The position numbers and the translations under genes were made by a program. This document shows, in pieces, positions 1 to 12,143 of a stretch of DNA of 64,000 bases; position 1 is the stretch's first letter, and the number at the start of each line of letters is the position of its first letter. A model generated the notes under the pieces. That model had not been told where the DNA came from, searched no databases, and worked only from the letters and a program-made list of their open reading frames with translations. The DNA lies in NCBI RefSeq assembly GCF_020080835.1, contig NC_058160.1, positions 17,099,152 through 17,163,151 on the forward strand, written 5' to 3'. Source of the DNA: Cotesia glomerata. Taxonomy: Eukaryota > Arthropoda > Insecta > Hymenoptera > Braconidae.

Positions 1-299
1 TTTTTTTTACCCCATCTAATCGGTAGTTAATACCATAATTCGAGAAAGTTGTTAAGGTCTTACTTTCTCGTAAGACTCGGAAAAAATACTAACACTTTAA
101 AAATTTTTTTTTCAAAAATTTGCACGGTAAAGACTAAATTAAAATTCACTAGTAGATAAATAAGGACTTCAACTAATAGATAAAAATTAATTTTATGCGT
201 AATCTAATATTTTTTATTTAACATTGATGGTGAAAGGACCTCCTTAATAGACATATATGTTTTAATAAATATACATTTAAATTAACAAAATTTTTTATA
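1..299. other. AT-rich sequence, no feature seen
   Basis: No reading frame, RNA or structured repeat is recognisable before the inverted end of the E element at 300. It may be intron of the GRIP-like gene, because the element that follows inserted next to a GRIP exon, but nothing here proves that. Confidence 0.4.
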
Positions 300-1487
300 C
301 ATTTCTCACAAAAATTAAGAGAGCAAGAAAAACATCCAAATTTTTAGGAGATTTTCAACAGGCTGTAACTGCTAGAAAAATGGTCGTACAGCAAAAAAAA
401 AAATAAAATTGTAGCTCTAAGTGCCCGGGAAAAAATGATCAGGACTGATCAGACCTGTTCATATCTGATCAGACCTGTTCATATCTGATCAGGCCTGAAA
501 TCCGACCTGATCAGCCCTGTTCATGTATGACCAGGCCTGAAATTAGGCCTGATCAGACCTGTCCATGTCTGTTCATGCCTGTTCATGCCTGCTCATGTCT
601 GTTCATGTCTGAAGCATTAAATACGCTCAGACCTGATCAAGCCTGTTCATGCCTGCTCATGTCTTCATGTCTGAAGCATTAAATACGCTCAGACCTGATC
701 AGATCTGATCAAGCCTGTTCATGCCTGCTCATGTCTGAAGCATTAAATATGCTCAGACCTGTCCATGCCTGTTCATGTCTGAAGCGTTAAATACGCTCAG
801 ACCTTTCCATGTCCGATCATGTCTGTTCTAGCCTAATAGAAAAGGATTAAAACTCCATATATCAGCTGACAAGAACTGTTCATGCATGATTTACCCTCTT
901 AAATGATATTTTAAGTCTGGAAGAAAAATTTTATCGAACTATAGACTGCAGTTCTATTTTTAAAATTAATTTGTTCCGTATGACGTATCAGTTTCTATCC
1001 CCTTATAAATTTTAAATGTACGACTTTCATCAAAATTTCGGCTTATATAAGCATGAACTTTTTAATTTTCCATGCCAAAACGATGATTTTTAACGATGAA
1101 TTTTGACGCAATGACATAAAATTTTTACTGTGTTCCATTGAATACGCGAAAAATGAGATTATTTAGTAAAAGTTTGAGTTTGATAGCGTGAAAATACCAA
1201 AATATATCAGTTGATATCGATAAGTCCTTTCAAGGTGTCTGTTATTATCTTAAGCTACGCCTTGGTCCATAGCAGTAGTGTCAAAGGCTGTTAAATTGTA
1301 GAACACACAAATAATTCTCCATTTCCTATACGTTTTAATTTAAAAAAACTTCAATTTTAAAAGAAAACAATAAAATTATAATTACGGAATGAACCTTGAG
1401 GAAATTTTTTTATTTACTTTACATAGAACCATATGTTAATGGAGCGAAAAAAATACATAGCCGTCCCAAATAAATCACTCTAATATG

Positions 1488-1663
1488 CACAGTAAAAAAT
1501 TTTGCATCATTGCGTCAAAAATTTTTGTGTTAAATATTTAACACTTTTATGTGTAAATTTAACATTTATTCTGTTAAATCAACACAAAAAAGTGTTAAAT
1601 ATTTAACATAAAAATTTTTAACAAAAAATTTTTTGATGCTATGACGCGAAATTTTTTACTGTG
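1488..1663. mobile_element. Nested palindromic MITE (CACAGTAAAAAATTT ends)
   Basis: Inverted ends CACAGTAAAAAATTT at the left and its complement at the right enclose a palindrome rich in TGTTAAATATTTAACA. The same block recurs inside copies B (about 11095-11272) and C (about 52993-53170), so it entered the ancestor of this family. Single related ends also occur at 1103-1135, 11632-11665 and 53525-53560. Confidence 0.65.
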
Positions 1664-1784
1664 TATAATTTGTTATTAATAATTAATAAATTAAGTATAG
1701 AACTCCGTTAACTATAAGGATAAGTCATGTATAAAATTTAAATTACTTAAAGTAGTTTGAAAGGTACTCTAGAATTAAGATAAG

Positions 1785-1872
1785 TCATTGGGTCAATAGG
1801 TAAAGTATCAGTCTGAAGAGCGCAACGTACATGGTTCGAATCCCCGTCGGCACGAATCTTGTTTTTTTTTTT
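1785..1872 (+). ncRNA. tRNA-like Pol III unit inside copy A
   Basis: An A-box-like sequence (TGGGTCAATAGG), a CTGAAGA stretch resembling a Phe (GAA) anticodon loop, and a perfect B box (GGTTCGAATCC) are followed within 20 bp by an oligo-T run that could terminate Pol III. The T stem pairs at only 3 of 5 positions and the acceptor stem does not pair, so this is a tRNA-derived or tRNA-mimic unit, not a functional tRNA gene. The same unit is in copies B and C. Confidence 0.55.
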
Positions 1873-2100
1873 ATGGACCTGATCGAGTCAGGCATGAACA
1901 GATCTGATCAGACATGAACATGCCTGGCCAGGTCTGATCAGACCCGGTCATTTTTCATATCTGATCAGACCTGAACACTCATGCCTGTTCATATCTGATC
2001 AGATCTGATCATTTTTTCCCGGGTGTCTAGTTTTCGGATCTAACTTTAAAAATTTTTTTTCGAGTTATCTTAAGAAAATCACCGAAAAAAAAATTTTCGG

Positions 2101-3030
<930 letters not shown>

Positions 3031-3640
3031 TTTTTTTTAATCTGCGGACTTGGAAAAATTTTTTTGGACTTAACCTTTATATGGACCAGATAACTTGTTT
3101 ATTCAGCTTTAATTTGGTTTTTTACAAATCTCGATACGAGTATTTCTCGCTGAGATATCGGTGTTTGAATGGAAAAAAATCATTTTGTCTTTGATTACCA
3201 ATATCTCAGCAACTAATGATCGCAAAAAAAATTCAAGGTTGGTTTCGAAAACTTGAATGAATTCCCTACAAGGATTGGCTATTGATTTTTGAAAAAATTT
3301 TTTATTTCAATCATAGCATGAATTTGAAAAAGCAACCAAAATTGTGCTTTTTGCGGCTTTTTCGAAAATCAAGCGCCTAATCAAAAATATCTCGGAAACC
3401 ACTGATGTTAAGTGTGTCTTTTACTGTTCCATATACCTACAAAAACCCTACAAAGTTTCAATTGAATCCAACGAACTGTTTTTTTTCCCACTTGATTGAA
3501 TTTTTGAAAAAATTAAAGGAGCAAGAATTTCGCTCTGAAAAGGTCTTGATTTTTATCAAAAATGAAAAAAAGTTTTTTTTCCATTTTTTCCTTAATTTTG
3601 CATTAGCGATTTGGTAAATTAAAAAAAAAAAAAAAAAAAA

Positions 3641-4094
3641 TTCAAAAATTCAAAAATTGAAAAATTTTCACGCGGTTGGTGACATTCGACGCAGTTTTTT
3701 AAGCTTCATGAAGAATCTTCAAGTTTGAATTGATAAAACTAGGAAATTTGGAGTAATTAAAAAAAAACACTTTTTTCGGATTTCTTTCGTCAACGATAAC
3801 TCACGAACGAATCAACCGATTTTGACCGGACTGTCAGCGGTCGACGTGGTTTTTTGATGTTAAGAGCTGATTAGTTTTTGAAATCGATCGGTAGGGCCGT
3901 TTGAAAGTTATTCCAAAAAAACCACTTTTGAAAAAAATTATTTTTGTAGTTTTTTTGCGATTTCTCAAAATCTACCGGTCCGAATCGTTCCAAAGTATAT
4001 ACAAAATCTAAGTTCAGTCAAGCCGTTTCGAATGGCACCAACCGCGATCAAATCGGTCAAGCCGTTCGAAAGTTATGAGAGGTTTACATACATC

Positions 4095-4157
<63 letters not shown>
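3641..4157 (-). repeat. R repeat, partial copy ending in (CA)n at LINE L1
   Basis: Reverse-complement of the middle third of R. It runs into a CA microsatellite (about 4096-4157) that is the 5' flank of LINE L1. A short (CA)n after the LINE poly(A) at about 6501-6512 is the other side of the split microsatellite. Confidence 0.8.
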
Positions 4158-4159
<2 letters not shown>

Positions 4160-6500
4160 GAGTTTCCACAGGCCGGCGTAGTGGTGGTCAACAGACATAG
4201 CAAAACTTCGCAAAAGATGTCATAAGCTACGTCGCCGCGCAACGAGAGCCGCGAAATGCTCCCCAAGCAAGGACTTGTATTCAAAAGAGTACAAACAGGC
4301 CAAAAAAACGCTAAACCGAGCCATTAAACGAAGAAAAGGGATATTGTGGAAACAGATCTGTAATGGTCTCGAAAAGGACATCTGGGGCAAAAGCCTACCA
4401 AATTGTCACCAAACGACTTGGAAAGGCTTCACCAGAAGCGCCGAAGTCTCCTGCCTTAATGAACAGCATTATAGCGGAGCTTTTCCCCAAATATCCGCCG
4501 CGGGAGAAGAAACACTACGCTAAAAACAGCGAAGGAACACCCTTCACAACTAAGGAACTACAAGACGCGGCCAAGTCACTCAAAACAGGAAAGGCACCTG
4601 GACCTGATGGCATCCCAGCAGCGGTGATCAAGATTGTAGCCCTGGAACACCCAGACATACTCCTGAACACCTACAACGCATGCTTGCCAACTGGCACGTT
4701 CCCTGCGGTCTGGAAGCAACAGAGATTGGTTCTCTTAGACAAAGGAAAGGGAACCCCCGTAACACCTTCGTCGTTTAGACCACTCTGTATGCTAGACATT
4801 GCTGGAACACTGCTCGAGAAGCTCATACAAAGGAGACTTCGTAACGACATCGACCGTGCTGGAGGTTTCGCCACCAACCAGCATGGCTTCCGGAAAGGTC
4901 GTTCGACAGTCGGAGTGATCGAGAAAGTTATAAAGACAGCAACACAAGCATGGTCTGGTAGCCTCAAAGCTGGTAACGTATGTCTCCTCCTCACGCTAGA
5001 TGTCAAAAACGCATTTAACAGCGCAAATTGGAGAGACATTTTAGATGCTCTGTCGCACAAGTTTGACGCGGAGCCAGAGAATCTAGCGGAAACTACGGAA
5101 GGCCCACAAGAATACGCCATAACGGTTGGCGTACCGCAAGGCTCAATAATGGGGCCCGATCTATGGGATGCGGATTACGACGAGCTTCTTGAAATCTCGT
5201 TACCAAAGCAAGTAGAGCTAACGGGCTCTGCAGACAACGTTGCGGCCTCGATACTAGTAGACAGCGTAGAAGAGGCCGAATTACTGATCCGGGAAACCAT
5301 TGACGCCGTCGAGACCTGGTTTAATAAACACCACTTGAAACTTGCCAAGCATAAAACCGAGATGGTTGTTCTGACACGTCAAAAATGGTTCCCAAAACCA
5401 TTCGCTGTGGACATGGAAGGAACGACACTGACGTCAACAAGGGCCCTGCGCTATCTAGGGGTAATGATAGACGAGAAACTATCTTTCCGCGAACACCTTG
5501 ACAGTGCATGCAAGAAAGCCAGCAAGACGGTGTCTAGCCTAGCAAGAATCATGACCAACACTATGGGACCAAGAACCAAAAAGAGAAGAGTTCTTCTAGA
5601 AGTAGTCCACTTGGTACTGCTTTATGGAGCAGAAATATGGGCAGGCATATTGAAACAGAAGACCTACCGATGAAAAACAGCGGCAGTGCAGCGGCGAGGC
5701 GCTCTCAGGGTTGCCTGCACCTATCGAACGGTTTCCGAGGCGGCTATATTGGTCATTGCGGGGGCCGCACCCATCGACCTACTCGCGTTTTAGAAAGCGA
5801 AACTCTATGATGCTAAAAACAGTGACGAAAACATGAAGGACGCAAGAACGAGGATAAAGGCGGAAACGCAACAAACGTGGCAAGACCGATGGACATCGGG
5901 AGAGACGGGCAGATGAACGGCACGTCTGATCCCAAACATCAACGTCTAGCTTTCTCGGGAATACGGAGAAACGGACTTTTTCTTGACCCAGCTATTAACG
6001 GGATATGGGCAGTTCAATGCCTATCTTTTTAAGATGGGACTGCACAGCACACCAACATGCAAATACTGCCCAGACAAAATTGACAACGTCAAGCACACGT
6101 TCTTTGAGTGTAACCGGTGGAACGACTAAGAAACCAGTACTGATGAAACTATTGGCACCACGCTTTTCCCTGAGAGCTTAGTAACCTGCATGATCAAAAA
6201 AGAAGATAACTGGTCAGCTGTCGCAGCCTATGCACAGCGTCTTTTAAAGGAAAAAATCGCAGAAAGAGACTATTAACTAGGAGCAACCGTCGTGAGACGC
6301 AAAACGGACTGGATTGAAGTAATGCTAACGCGGTCCCGATCCAGTCTTCCCCGTAACATCTATGGGGAAAGAGAGAGGAGGATGTTTAGTCGGTATTGTT
6401 GTCAATAATATTGACTTCCGAGTCCGACATACGCAGGACAAACATGTCGTCCTGGTATACGTAAATGTATTTGACCTCCTCTATAAAAAAAAAAAAAAAA
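4158..6500 (+). mobile_element. LINE L1: 5'-truncated R1-clade retrotransposon in (CA)n
   Basis: The copy begins near the end of the endonuclease region (homologous to L4 from about 61783), carries a degraded reverse transcriptase and C-terminal domain, a 3' UTR shared with L3, and a poly(A) tail at about 6485-6500 followed by (CA)n. The (CA)n on both sides indicates target-specific insertion. Known R1-clade families such as Mino use AC repeats, so L1 is assigned to that kind of element by reverse-transcriptase motifs and target. Several stops after 5670 make it dead. Confidence 0.85.
4363..5673 (+). pseudogene. Reverse transcriptase domain of LINE L1 (ORF2 fragment)
   Basis: A 436-residue open stretch of a LINE ORF2. 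Visible RT motifs in order: PGPDGIPAAVIK, FRPLCMLD, NQHGFRKGRST, LTLDVKNAFNSANW, VPQGSIMGPDLWDADYDELL, and a catalytic box that reads SADN where the intact sister L4 has FADD, so the second catalytic aspartate is lost. About 14 residues present in L4 after EPEN are missing. The frame stops at 5671. The C-terminal knuckle further on (CKYC...HTFFEC, near 6060-6110) keeps all metal ligands but lies in stop-riddled sequence. Non-functional. Confidence 0.85.
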
Positions 6501-6612
6501 AAACACACACACACATTTTTCTAGCAGTTACAGCCTGTTGAAAATCCCCCAAAAATTTGGATTTTTTTCTTGCTCCCTTAATTTTTGTGAGAAGTGTATT
6601 ATTTTAACTTAC

Positions 6613-7133
6613 TTGAGAAGATTCTAGAATTTCTGTAATTTCATTTAATCGTAGATTTCTTAAAATTTTTTTATCCATTGAAAGTATTTTATCACCTGGT
6701 AGAAAAACACCACATCGTTCTGCAGGACTACCAGCTTCAATATGATCAATTACATAATTCATTCCATCATCAGATAGTTTAACAACAAATCCAAATCCTT
6801 GATGGTCAGATTTTAACAACACAGTGAGATTTTCTTCGGTAAAAGATGTTTTATCAACACCAAATAACTGTTGAGATTTAGATCTCTTCATAAGCGTTTT
6901 CGTAGAAGTACTTAAAATCTGAGGTAATATTTGTATTTTAACAATTCGATAGGTCTTAGAAACGTCTTTTAATACTTTTATTGCAGTTATGGCATCATGA
7001 ATTGGCGTGCTATCTACGGCAAGAAGTTTGTCACCTGGCTGTATTGCACCACAGCGATCAGCGGCACTCGCGGGACGAAGACTCTCTATATAAACACCAT
7101 TTGCATTGTCTCGTACTGTCAAGCCTAGCTCAC
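6613..7133 (-). CDS. Grip: GRIP-like multi-PDZ scaffold, exon with PDZ3 end and PDZ4
   Basis: GRIP proteins are cytoplasmic scaffolds with up to seven PDZ domains that bind C-terminal tails of membrane receptors. Read on the minus strand after an AG acceptor (7134-7135), this exon completes one PDZ (GELGLTVRD...SAADRCGAIQPGDKLLAVD...VKIQILP) and encodes another (GFGFVVKL...GSPAERCGVFLPGDKILSMD). The order, the ADRCGA and AERCGV helices and the VKIQILP ending match PDZ3 and PDZ4 of animal GRIP. The exon ends at CAA followed by GTAAGT (donor at 6608-6612). The frame is continuous with the upstream exon across a 145-bp intron. Downstream exons are not visible; an E-element insertion begins 14 bp into the next intron. 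Confidence 0.8.
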
Positions 7134-7278
7134 CTGTAAATATTATTTTTATGATAATTTTTGGATATAACAAGTAAAATTTCAAAGAAATAACTCAGAC
7201 ATGAATTAAGAAAAAAAAGAATAATTAATTTAAAAACAAAATTTACTGTATTAGAAATTTTTTTTTTTTTTTTTTTAC

Positions 7279-7805
7279 CAGGACAAGTACGTTTCAACTC
7301 TATAAGAAGAGGCTCTGGAATAGCTGTTCGAACTTCAGCCATACTTGCAACATTGTATTCGATGGTAAGAGATGCAATTGGATAGTCAGAACTTCTTTTT
7401 AGTACATTTTGTGCTTCAAAAAGACTTAATTCTTGTAATTCGATGTCATCAATAGCGAGAAGTTTATCACCTAGTCTTACACGACCTTCTTTTGCTGTAG
7501 GACCATCTGGCTTGATACCTGTGATAATAAGAGGTGTTGCTTCACCACCTCGGAGAGTGACTCCCAAAAAACCATTTTCTCTCTTAACACGAACTTTAGT
7601 GACTTTTGAGAAAACTCCAATTAAAGGTAAACTATTATCCATATCTATATCATCTAATACTAAAAATTGATACATTCCGTATTGAGAAAACTTTGTATTT
7701 TCATTAGTATGTATCAAATTTGAATTTATAGTTGCAACACTTTCAGGGCGTACTTGACATTTTTCCCGAGAACGAATTGTTTCGAATGTTAATGAACCGA
7801 ACATT
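7279..7805 (-). CDS. Grip: GRIP-like multi-PDZ scaffold, exon with PDZ2 and start of PDZ3
   Basis: Encodes a full PDZ (FLGVTLRGG carboxylate loop, PLIITGIKPDGPTAKEGRV, LGDKLLAIDDIEL, SLTIEYNVASMAEV) and then LLIELKRTCPG, the first strand of the next PDZ, which continues in the 6613-7133 exon. The linker after PDZ2 (IEYNV.SM..V....PLLIEL) closely follows the GRIP PDZ2-PDZ3 linker, which is why GRIP is preferred over other multi-PDZ genes. The donor is CCTG followed by GTAAAA (7278 downward). The 5' boundary at 7805 is the nearest upstream AG after a T-rich tract and is less certain; the open frame extends to 7834. The PDZ1 exon was not found. Confidence 0.78.
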
Positions 7806-7859
7806 CTTAACATTGAAAAAATTAGTAATGACATAACAATTTACTCTCTCAAATATTGT

Positions 7860-8131
7860 ATGCTTCAAAAAATAATTTTATTTTTTGTCATTGAGTCAGC
7901 TTTTTTCTATATTTTTTTTTTGTCACAATATTATCGAATTTTTAGAAAAAATTAACGTAGTTATTAAAAATAACACAAGCAAAACTTAAAATGATAGAAT
8001 AGCTCCTTTTATGAAAGAAAAAAAAACAATAATAAAAAAATTGTGAAGCTTAACTTAGCGATCATTTTTAAAAGGTAACATCACTGTAAACAGTAAACAA
8101 TAAATAAGTATTCAAACAATGATAAACATTT

Positions 8132-8203
<72 letters not shown>

Positions 8204-8980
8204 GACATACAAAACTGTTTGTTTCGATAGTTGGATTTCATAAAAAGAATAATTCTTGTAAAGTTTATTATTATTAGAGTAACCGCCGCGTAATAATGAT
8301 CAGTTAATAAAATTTTTCAACACTGAGAAAGCTCGTATAGATCGAGGATTTGAGTATTACGAATTTCAAAAATAACCTTCGCTAAGAGGAGCGCTTTAGA
8401 TATATCTGTTCTATTAATAAAAGTTCACGCCTACACTTGGAAGAATGAAGTAAAAACACTACATGTAATTCCATATAACTCACGACTATCTAAATACCGT
8501 TAAAAAAGTAGAAATTTATTCTTTATGGGTATGTATGTGGTAACCTTTAAAACCACAGAAGTGTTTCTAAAAATTTCTTTCAATAATTTAAAATTCCATT
8601 ACCTCTCAATGATATAGATATATTATGCATATATGCATATATCATGATAGAAACACTGGTTCAAGCACTATACCGATTATAGACATTTCTTACTTTATTA
8701 TAATAAACGAAAAGTCTAAGAGATATCAATAAGCGCAAGAATATAAGCAACCGCAGAAAATTAAAAAAAAAATTTTTTTTCTGCAACATATGTTATTTAC
8801 ATAATTAAAAATAACTGTACGCTCCTCTGTGCACTTTGAAAACATTTTATGAGATCTGAAGTACTAATATTTTCAAAAATATCGGATATTTTACTTATCA
8901 GAAAGAAACATTCTTTATTAACTTTTCAACGTGTAGGAATTACTCATAGTGATAAAAATTTTAGATTGACAAAAGAAAAA
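7860..8980. other. AT-rich intronic or intergenic sequence with (TA)n
   Basis: Probably GRIP intron. It contains a TA dinucleotide run at about 8138-8200 and a short palindrome of ATATGCATATAT around 8625-8645. No convincing exon was found on either strand. Confidence 0.5.
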
Positions 8981-9167
8981 AAATTAGGAAAATGGTTGAC
9001 CCTGAAGGCCATCCCTGCAACTTCCCGCCAATTCCGTACCTAAACGCTTGAAATTGCACTTATGACATTTCTGAGCTCTTCGAGCTCAAAAATACAATTT
9101 GTGCGTTATTTTGAGCTTTCCGAGCTTAGAGAAATAGCTTTTGTATGCTTTTGAGCTCTTCGAGCCC

Positions 9168-9172
<5 letters not shown>
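8981..9172 (-). repeat. R repeat, 3'-end fragment
   Basis: Reverse complement of the last fifth of R, from the terminal TTAGGAAAATGGTTG through three GAGCTC palindromes, ending abruptly in a TA repeat at 9172. Confidence 0.8.
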
Positions 9173-9205
<33 letters not shown>

Positions 9206-9208
<3 letters not shown>

Positions 9209-9661
9209 GGTGTCCCAAAAGTCACGGACGCCATTGTAGCATCTGATAAACAAAATAATTCTGAGACGAAAAGTCCTTAGCCATTTTTTAATCAGACACA
9301 TAGATAATTAATTATTAATTAAAATAACGTCCTTCTATGCGTTAGAGAGAGAGCACTAGTGTCAAGTCAAGTGCGTTACAACGAAGACGCTTGCACGTGT
9401 GAATGTGTAAGTAAATATGTGTGACTACGTTAGCTATATATCCTACTAGAAACTAGTTAGTCATACAGTTAGTTGTGTCTTTGTTTGGCACATACTTTAC
9501 TGGACACTGGCGCTCTCTCTCTAACAAATAAAGAGACGTTATTTTTAATTAATAGTTAATTATCTATGCGGTTAATTGAAAAATGGCTAAGGACTTTTCG
9601 TCTCAGAATTCTTTTTTTCATCAGATGCTACAATGGCGTCCGTGACTTTTGGGACACCCTG
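9206..9661. mobile_element. Mariner-type MITE, 456 bp
   Basis: Long inverted ends: CATGGTGTCCCAAAAGTCAC at the left, and at the right the complement starting CAGGGTGTCCCAAAAGT. Similarity continues for about 150 bp on each side. TA flanks both ends (9204-9205, 9662-9663) but the site lies in a TA repeat. The CAGGGTGTCCCAAAAGT type of end is typical of mariner-related elements. No coding capacity. Confidence 0.8.
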
Positions 9662-10730
9662 TATATATATATTAGGGTGGTCCTTATTTATATGTCATTC
9701 CATGTCAAATCGACAAATAGTTGAAATTGACCCCTTTCGATTTGGACAAATATGGTCAGAAGTTTTCTTTTATCATATAACGAAGTTCTGCCAAAGGAAA
9801 AAAAATAAAAAAATTTTTTTCAAAAGATATGCAAATTCAAAATTTCGCAATTTTTCCAGTTTTTAAATTTGTTTTTGTAATATCTCGAAAGCTATTATAG
9901 ATACAGGAATGGCCTTTTGTTTGTTTAAAAGGGGACACTTAGGGCTATTGAAAAAAAATTATTTTAGAAAAAAATTTTGAAAAATGCCAAATTTGGCAAA
10001 TTTTGAATTTTTTAAAATCGTTAAAAATGAAGTTCGCAGTTAAAATCTTGGTTCAATTTTTTTTGTTCAATACCTTGCACTGATCTTAAAAGATCCTGAA
10101 ATTTTAAGAAGGGTGTTTTTATTTTTTTCAAAAATATGAATTTTTGAATTTTCAAAAAAAAATTTTTTTCATTTTTTGCAACTTTTAATTAAGGTAAATT
10201 TATGCAGATACATAGTATTGTAACTTTGATCATTAAAAAATTAAATGCATGACGTCGAAATATTGAATAATAAATTAATTTCAACTTTATTTTTTTATTT
10301 TTTGGACATTATCTTAAAGTCATCTTTATTGTATGAAATAATCCGTTGTTTATCCGTTTTTTACTTTATTTCAAGTTGTTGACACCACTTATCGTCTTAT
10401 CAACATAGAAATAATTTGAAATTTGAGATTGAGAAACATTAATGCGCAGAAAATTGAAGTCAAGAAACGGACAAAATATGTCTTGCGTTAAGTAAATAAG
10501 AAATTATATCATGTATTAAGGATTTCTTATTTTCTTAACGCATTTAGGATTTCACGAGGCTTAAACATGATAAAAAATGTTCATGGTCATATCTAAAAAC
10601 AAGACATGCGGAGCTACAATTTGCTTTTGTTTTTTCTTGCTTTACGATCATTTTCCTCGGAGTTACAGCTCGTAGAAAACCACCCAAAAATTTAGAATTT
10701 TTTTTATATATCCTTTAATTTTTGTGACTA

Positions 10731-12119
10731 CCCGGGAAAAAATGATCAGATCTGATCATATATGAACAGGCATGAGTCTTCAGGCCTGATCAGATATGAA
10801 AAATGACCGGGTCTGATCAGACCTGGCCAGGCATGTTCATGTCTGATCAGATCTGTTCATGTCTGACTCGATCAGGTCCATAAAAGAAAAAAAAAAGATT
10901 CGTGCCGACGGGGATTCGAACCATGTACGTTGCGCTCTTCAGACTGATACTTTACCTGTTGACCCAATGGCTTATCTTAACTCTACTGTACCTTTCAAAC
11001 TACTTTAAGTAATTTAAATTTTATAGATGACTTATCCTTATAGTTAACGGAGTTCTATACTTAATTTATTAATTATTAATAATTAATTATACACAGTAAA
11101 AAATTTCGCGTCATAGCATCAAAAAATTTTTTGTTAAAAATTTTTATGTTAAATATTTAACACTTTTTTGTGTTGATTTAACAGAATAAATGTTAAATTT
11201 ACACATAAAAGTGTTAAATATTTAACACAAAAATTTTTGACGCAATGATGCAAAATTTTTTACTGTGCATATTAGAGTGATTTATTTGGGACGGCTATGT
11301 ATTTTTTTCGCTCCATTAACATATGGTTCTATGTAAAGTAAATAAAAAAATTTCCTCAAGGTTCATTCCGTAATTATAATTTTATTGTTTTCTTTTAAAA
11401 TTAAGTTTTTTTTTAATTAAAACGTATAGGAAATGAAGAATTATGTGTGTGTTCTACAATTCAGCAGCCTTTGACATTACTGCAATGGAACAAGGCGTAG
11501 CTTGAAAGACACCAGAAAGGACACCTTGAAAGGACTTATCGATATCAACTGATATATTTTGGTATTTTCATGCTATCGATTTCAAACTTTTACTAAATAA
11601 TCTTATTTTCCGCGTATTCAATGGAACACAGTAAAAAATTTTATGTCATTGCGTCAAAATTCATTGTTAAAAATCATCGTTTTGGCATGGAAAATTAAAA
11701 AGTTCATGCTTATATAAGCCGAAATTTTTGATGAAATTGGTACATTTAAAATTTATAGGGGGATAGAAACTGATACGTCATACGTAACGTATTAATTTTA
11801 AAAATAGAACTGCAGTCTATATTTCGATAAAATTTTTCTTCCAGACTTAAAATATCATTTAAGAGGGCAAATCATGCATGAACAGTTCTTGTCAGCTGAT
11901 ATATGGAGTTTTAATCCTTATTTATTTTAGGCTAGATGAGACATGATCAGACATGGACAGGTCTGATCAGGTCTGAGCGTATTTAACACTTCAGACATGA
12001 ACAGACATGAACAGGCATGGACAGGTCTGATCAGGTCTAATTTCAAGCCTGATCAGGTCGGATTTCAGCCATGATCAGATATGAACAGGTCTGATCAGTC
12101 CTGATCATTTTTTCCCGGG
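10731..12119 (-). mobile_element. CCCGGG-family element, copy B
   Basis: Inverted ends CCCGGGAAAAAATGATCAG and complement, with TA on both sides (10729-10730, 12120-12121). The uninterrupted E-type end at about 51784-51798 reads TTTTTGTGACTAGTGTA, so insertion duplicated TA. Internal order is inverted relative to copy A, and copy B is about 0.2 kb shorter because its decamer array has fewer units. Confidence 0.85.
10897..10975 (-). ncRNA. tRNA-like Pol III unit inside copy B
   Basis: Minus-strand counterpart of the unit in copy A: B box GGTTCGAATCC, CTGAAGA loop, A-box-like TGGGTCAACAGG, then an oligo-T tract at 10885-10896 on the transcribed strand. Same reservations apply. Confidence 0.5.
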
Positions 12120-12143
12120 TAGTGTATTATTCATTATTATCTA

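Larger units (their letters stand above)
424..2023 (+). mobile_element. CCCGGG-family inverted-repeat element, copy A
   Basis: The ends are perfect 19-bp inverted repeats (CCCGGGAAAAAATGATCAG) flanked by TG on both sides (422-423, 2024-2025). A related E-type end near 51690-51700 carries the uninterrupted sequence CTCTAAGTGTTTAG (minus strand), so the insertion duplicated TG. The left 400 bp and right 150 bp consist of 10-bp units of the form TGWTCAKRYC; the centre holds a small CACAGTAAA... MITE and a tRNA-like unit. No coding sequence is seen. Copy C is a nearly identical element in opposite orientation. Confidence 0.85.
9672..12124. mobile_element. E-family element with copy B inserted near its right tip
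   Basis: The right part (about 10640-10728, then 12122-12124) matches the E-element end (GTTACAGCTCGT..., TTAATTTTTGTGAC) and is interrupted three bases before its end by CCCGGG copy B. The left limit is uncertain: AGGGTGGTCCTTATTT at 9672 looks like a terminal sequence, but no matching inverted partner was identified. Interior is AT-rich without genes. Confidence 0.45.

Noticed and set aside
434..840. CATG-centred decamers as p53-type response elements (RRRCWWGYYY)
   Set aside because: Some units approach that form by composition, but most have TGATCA or TTCATG centres with wrong flanks, so the resemblance is incidental to the decamer code.
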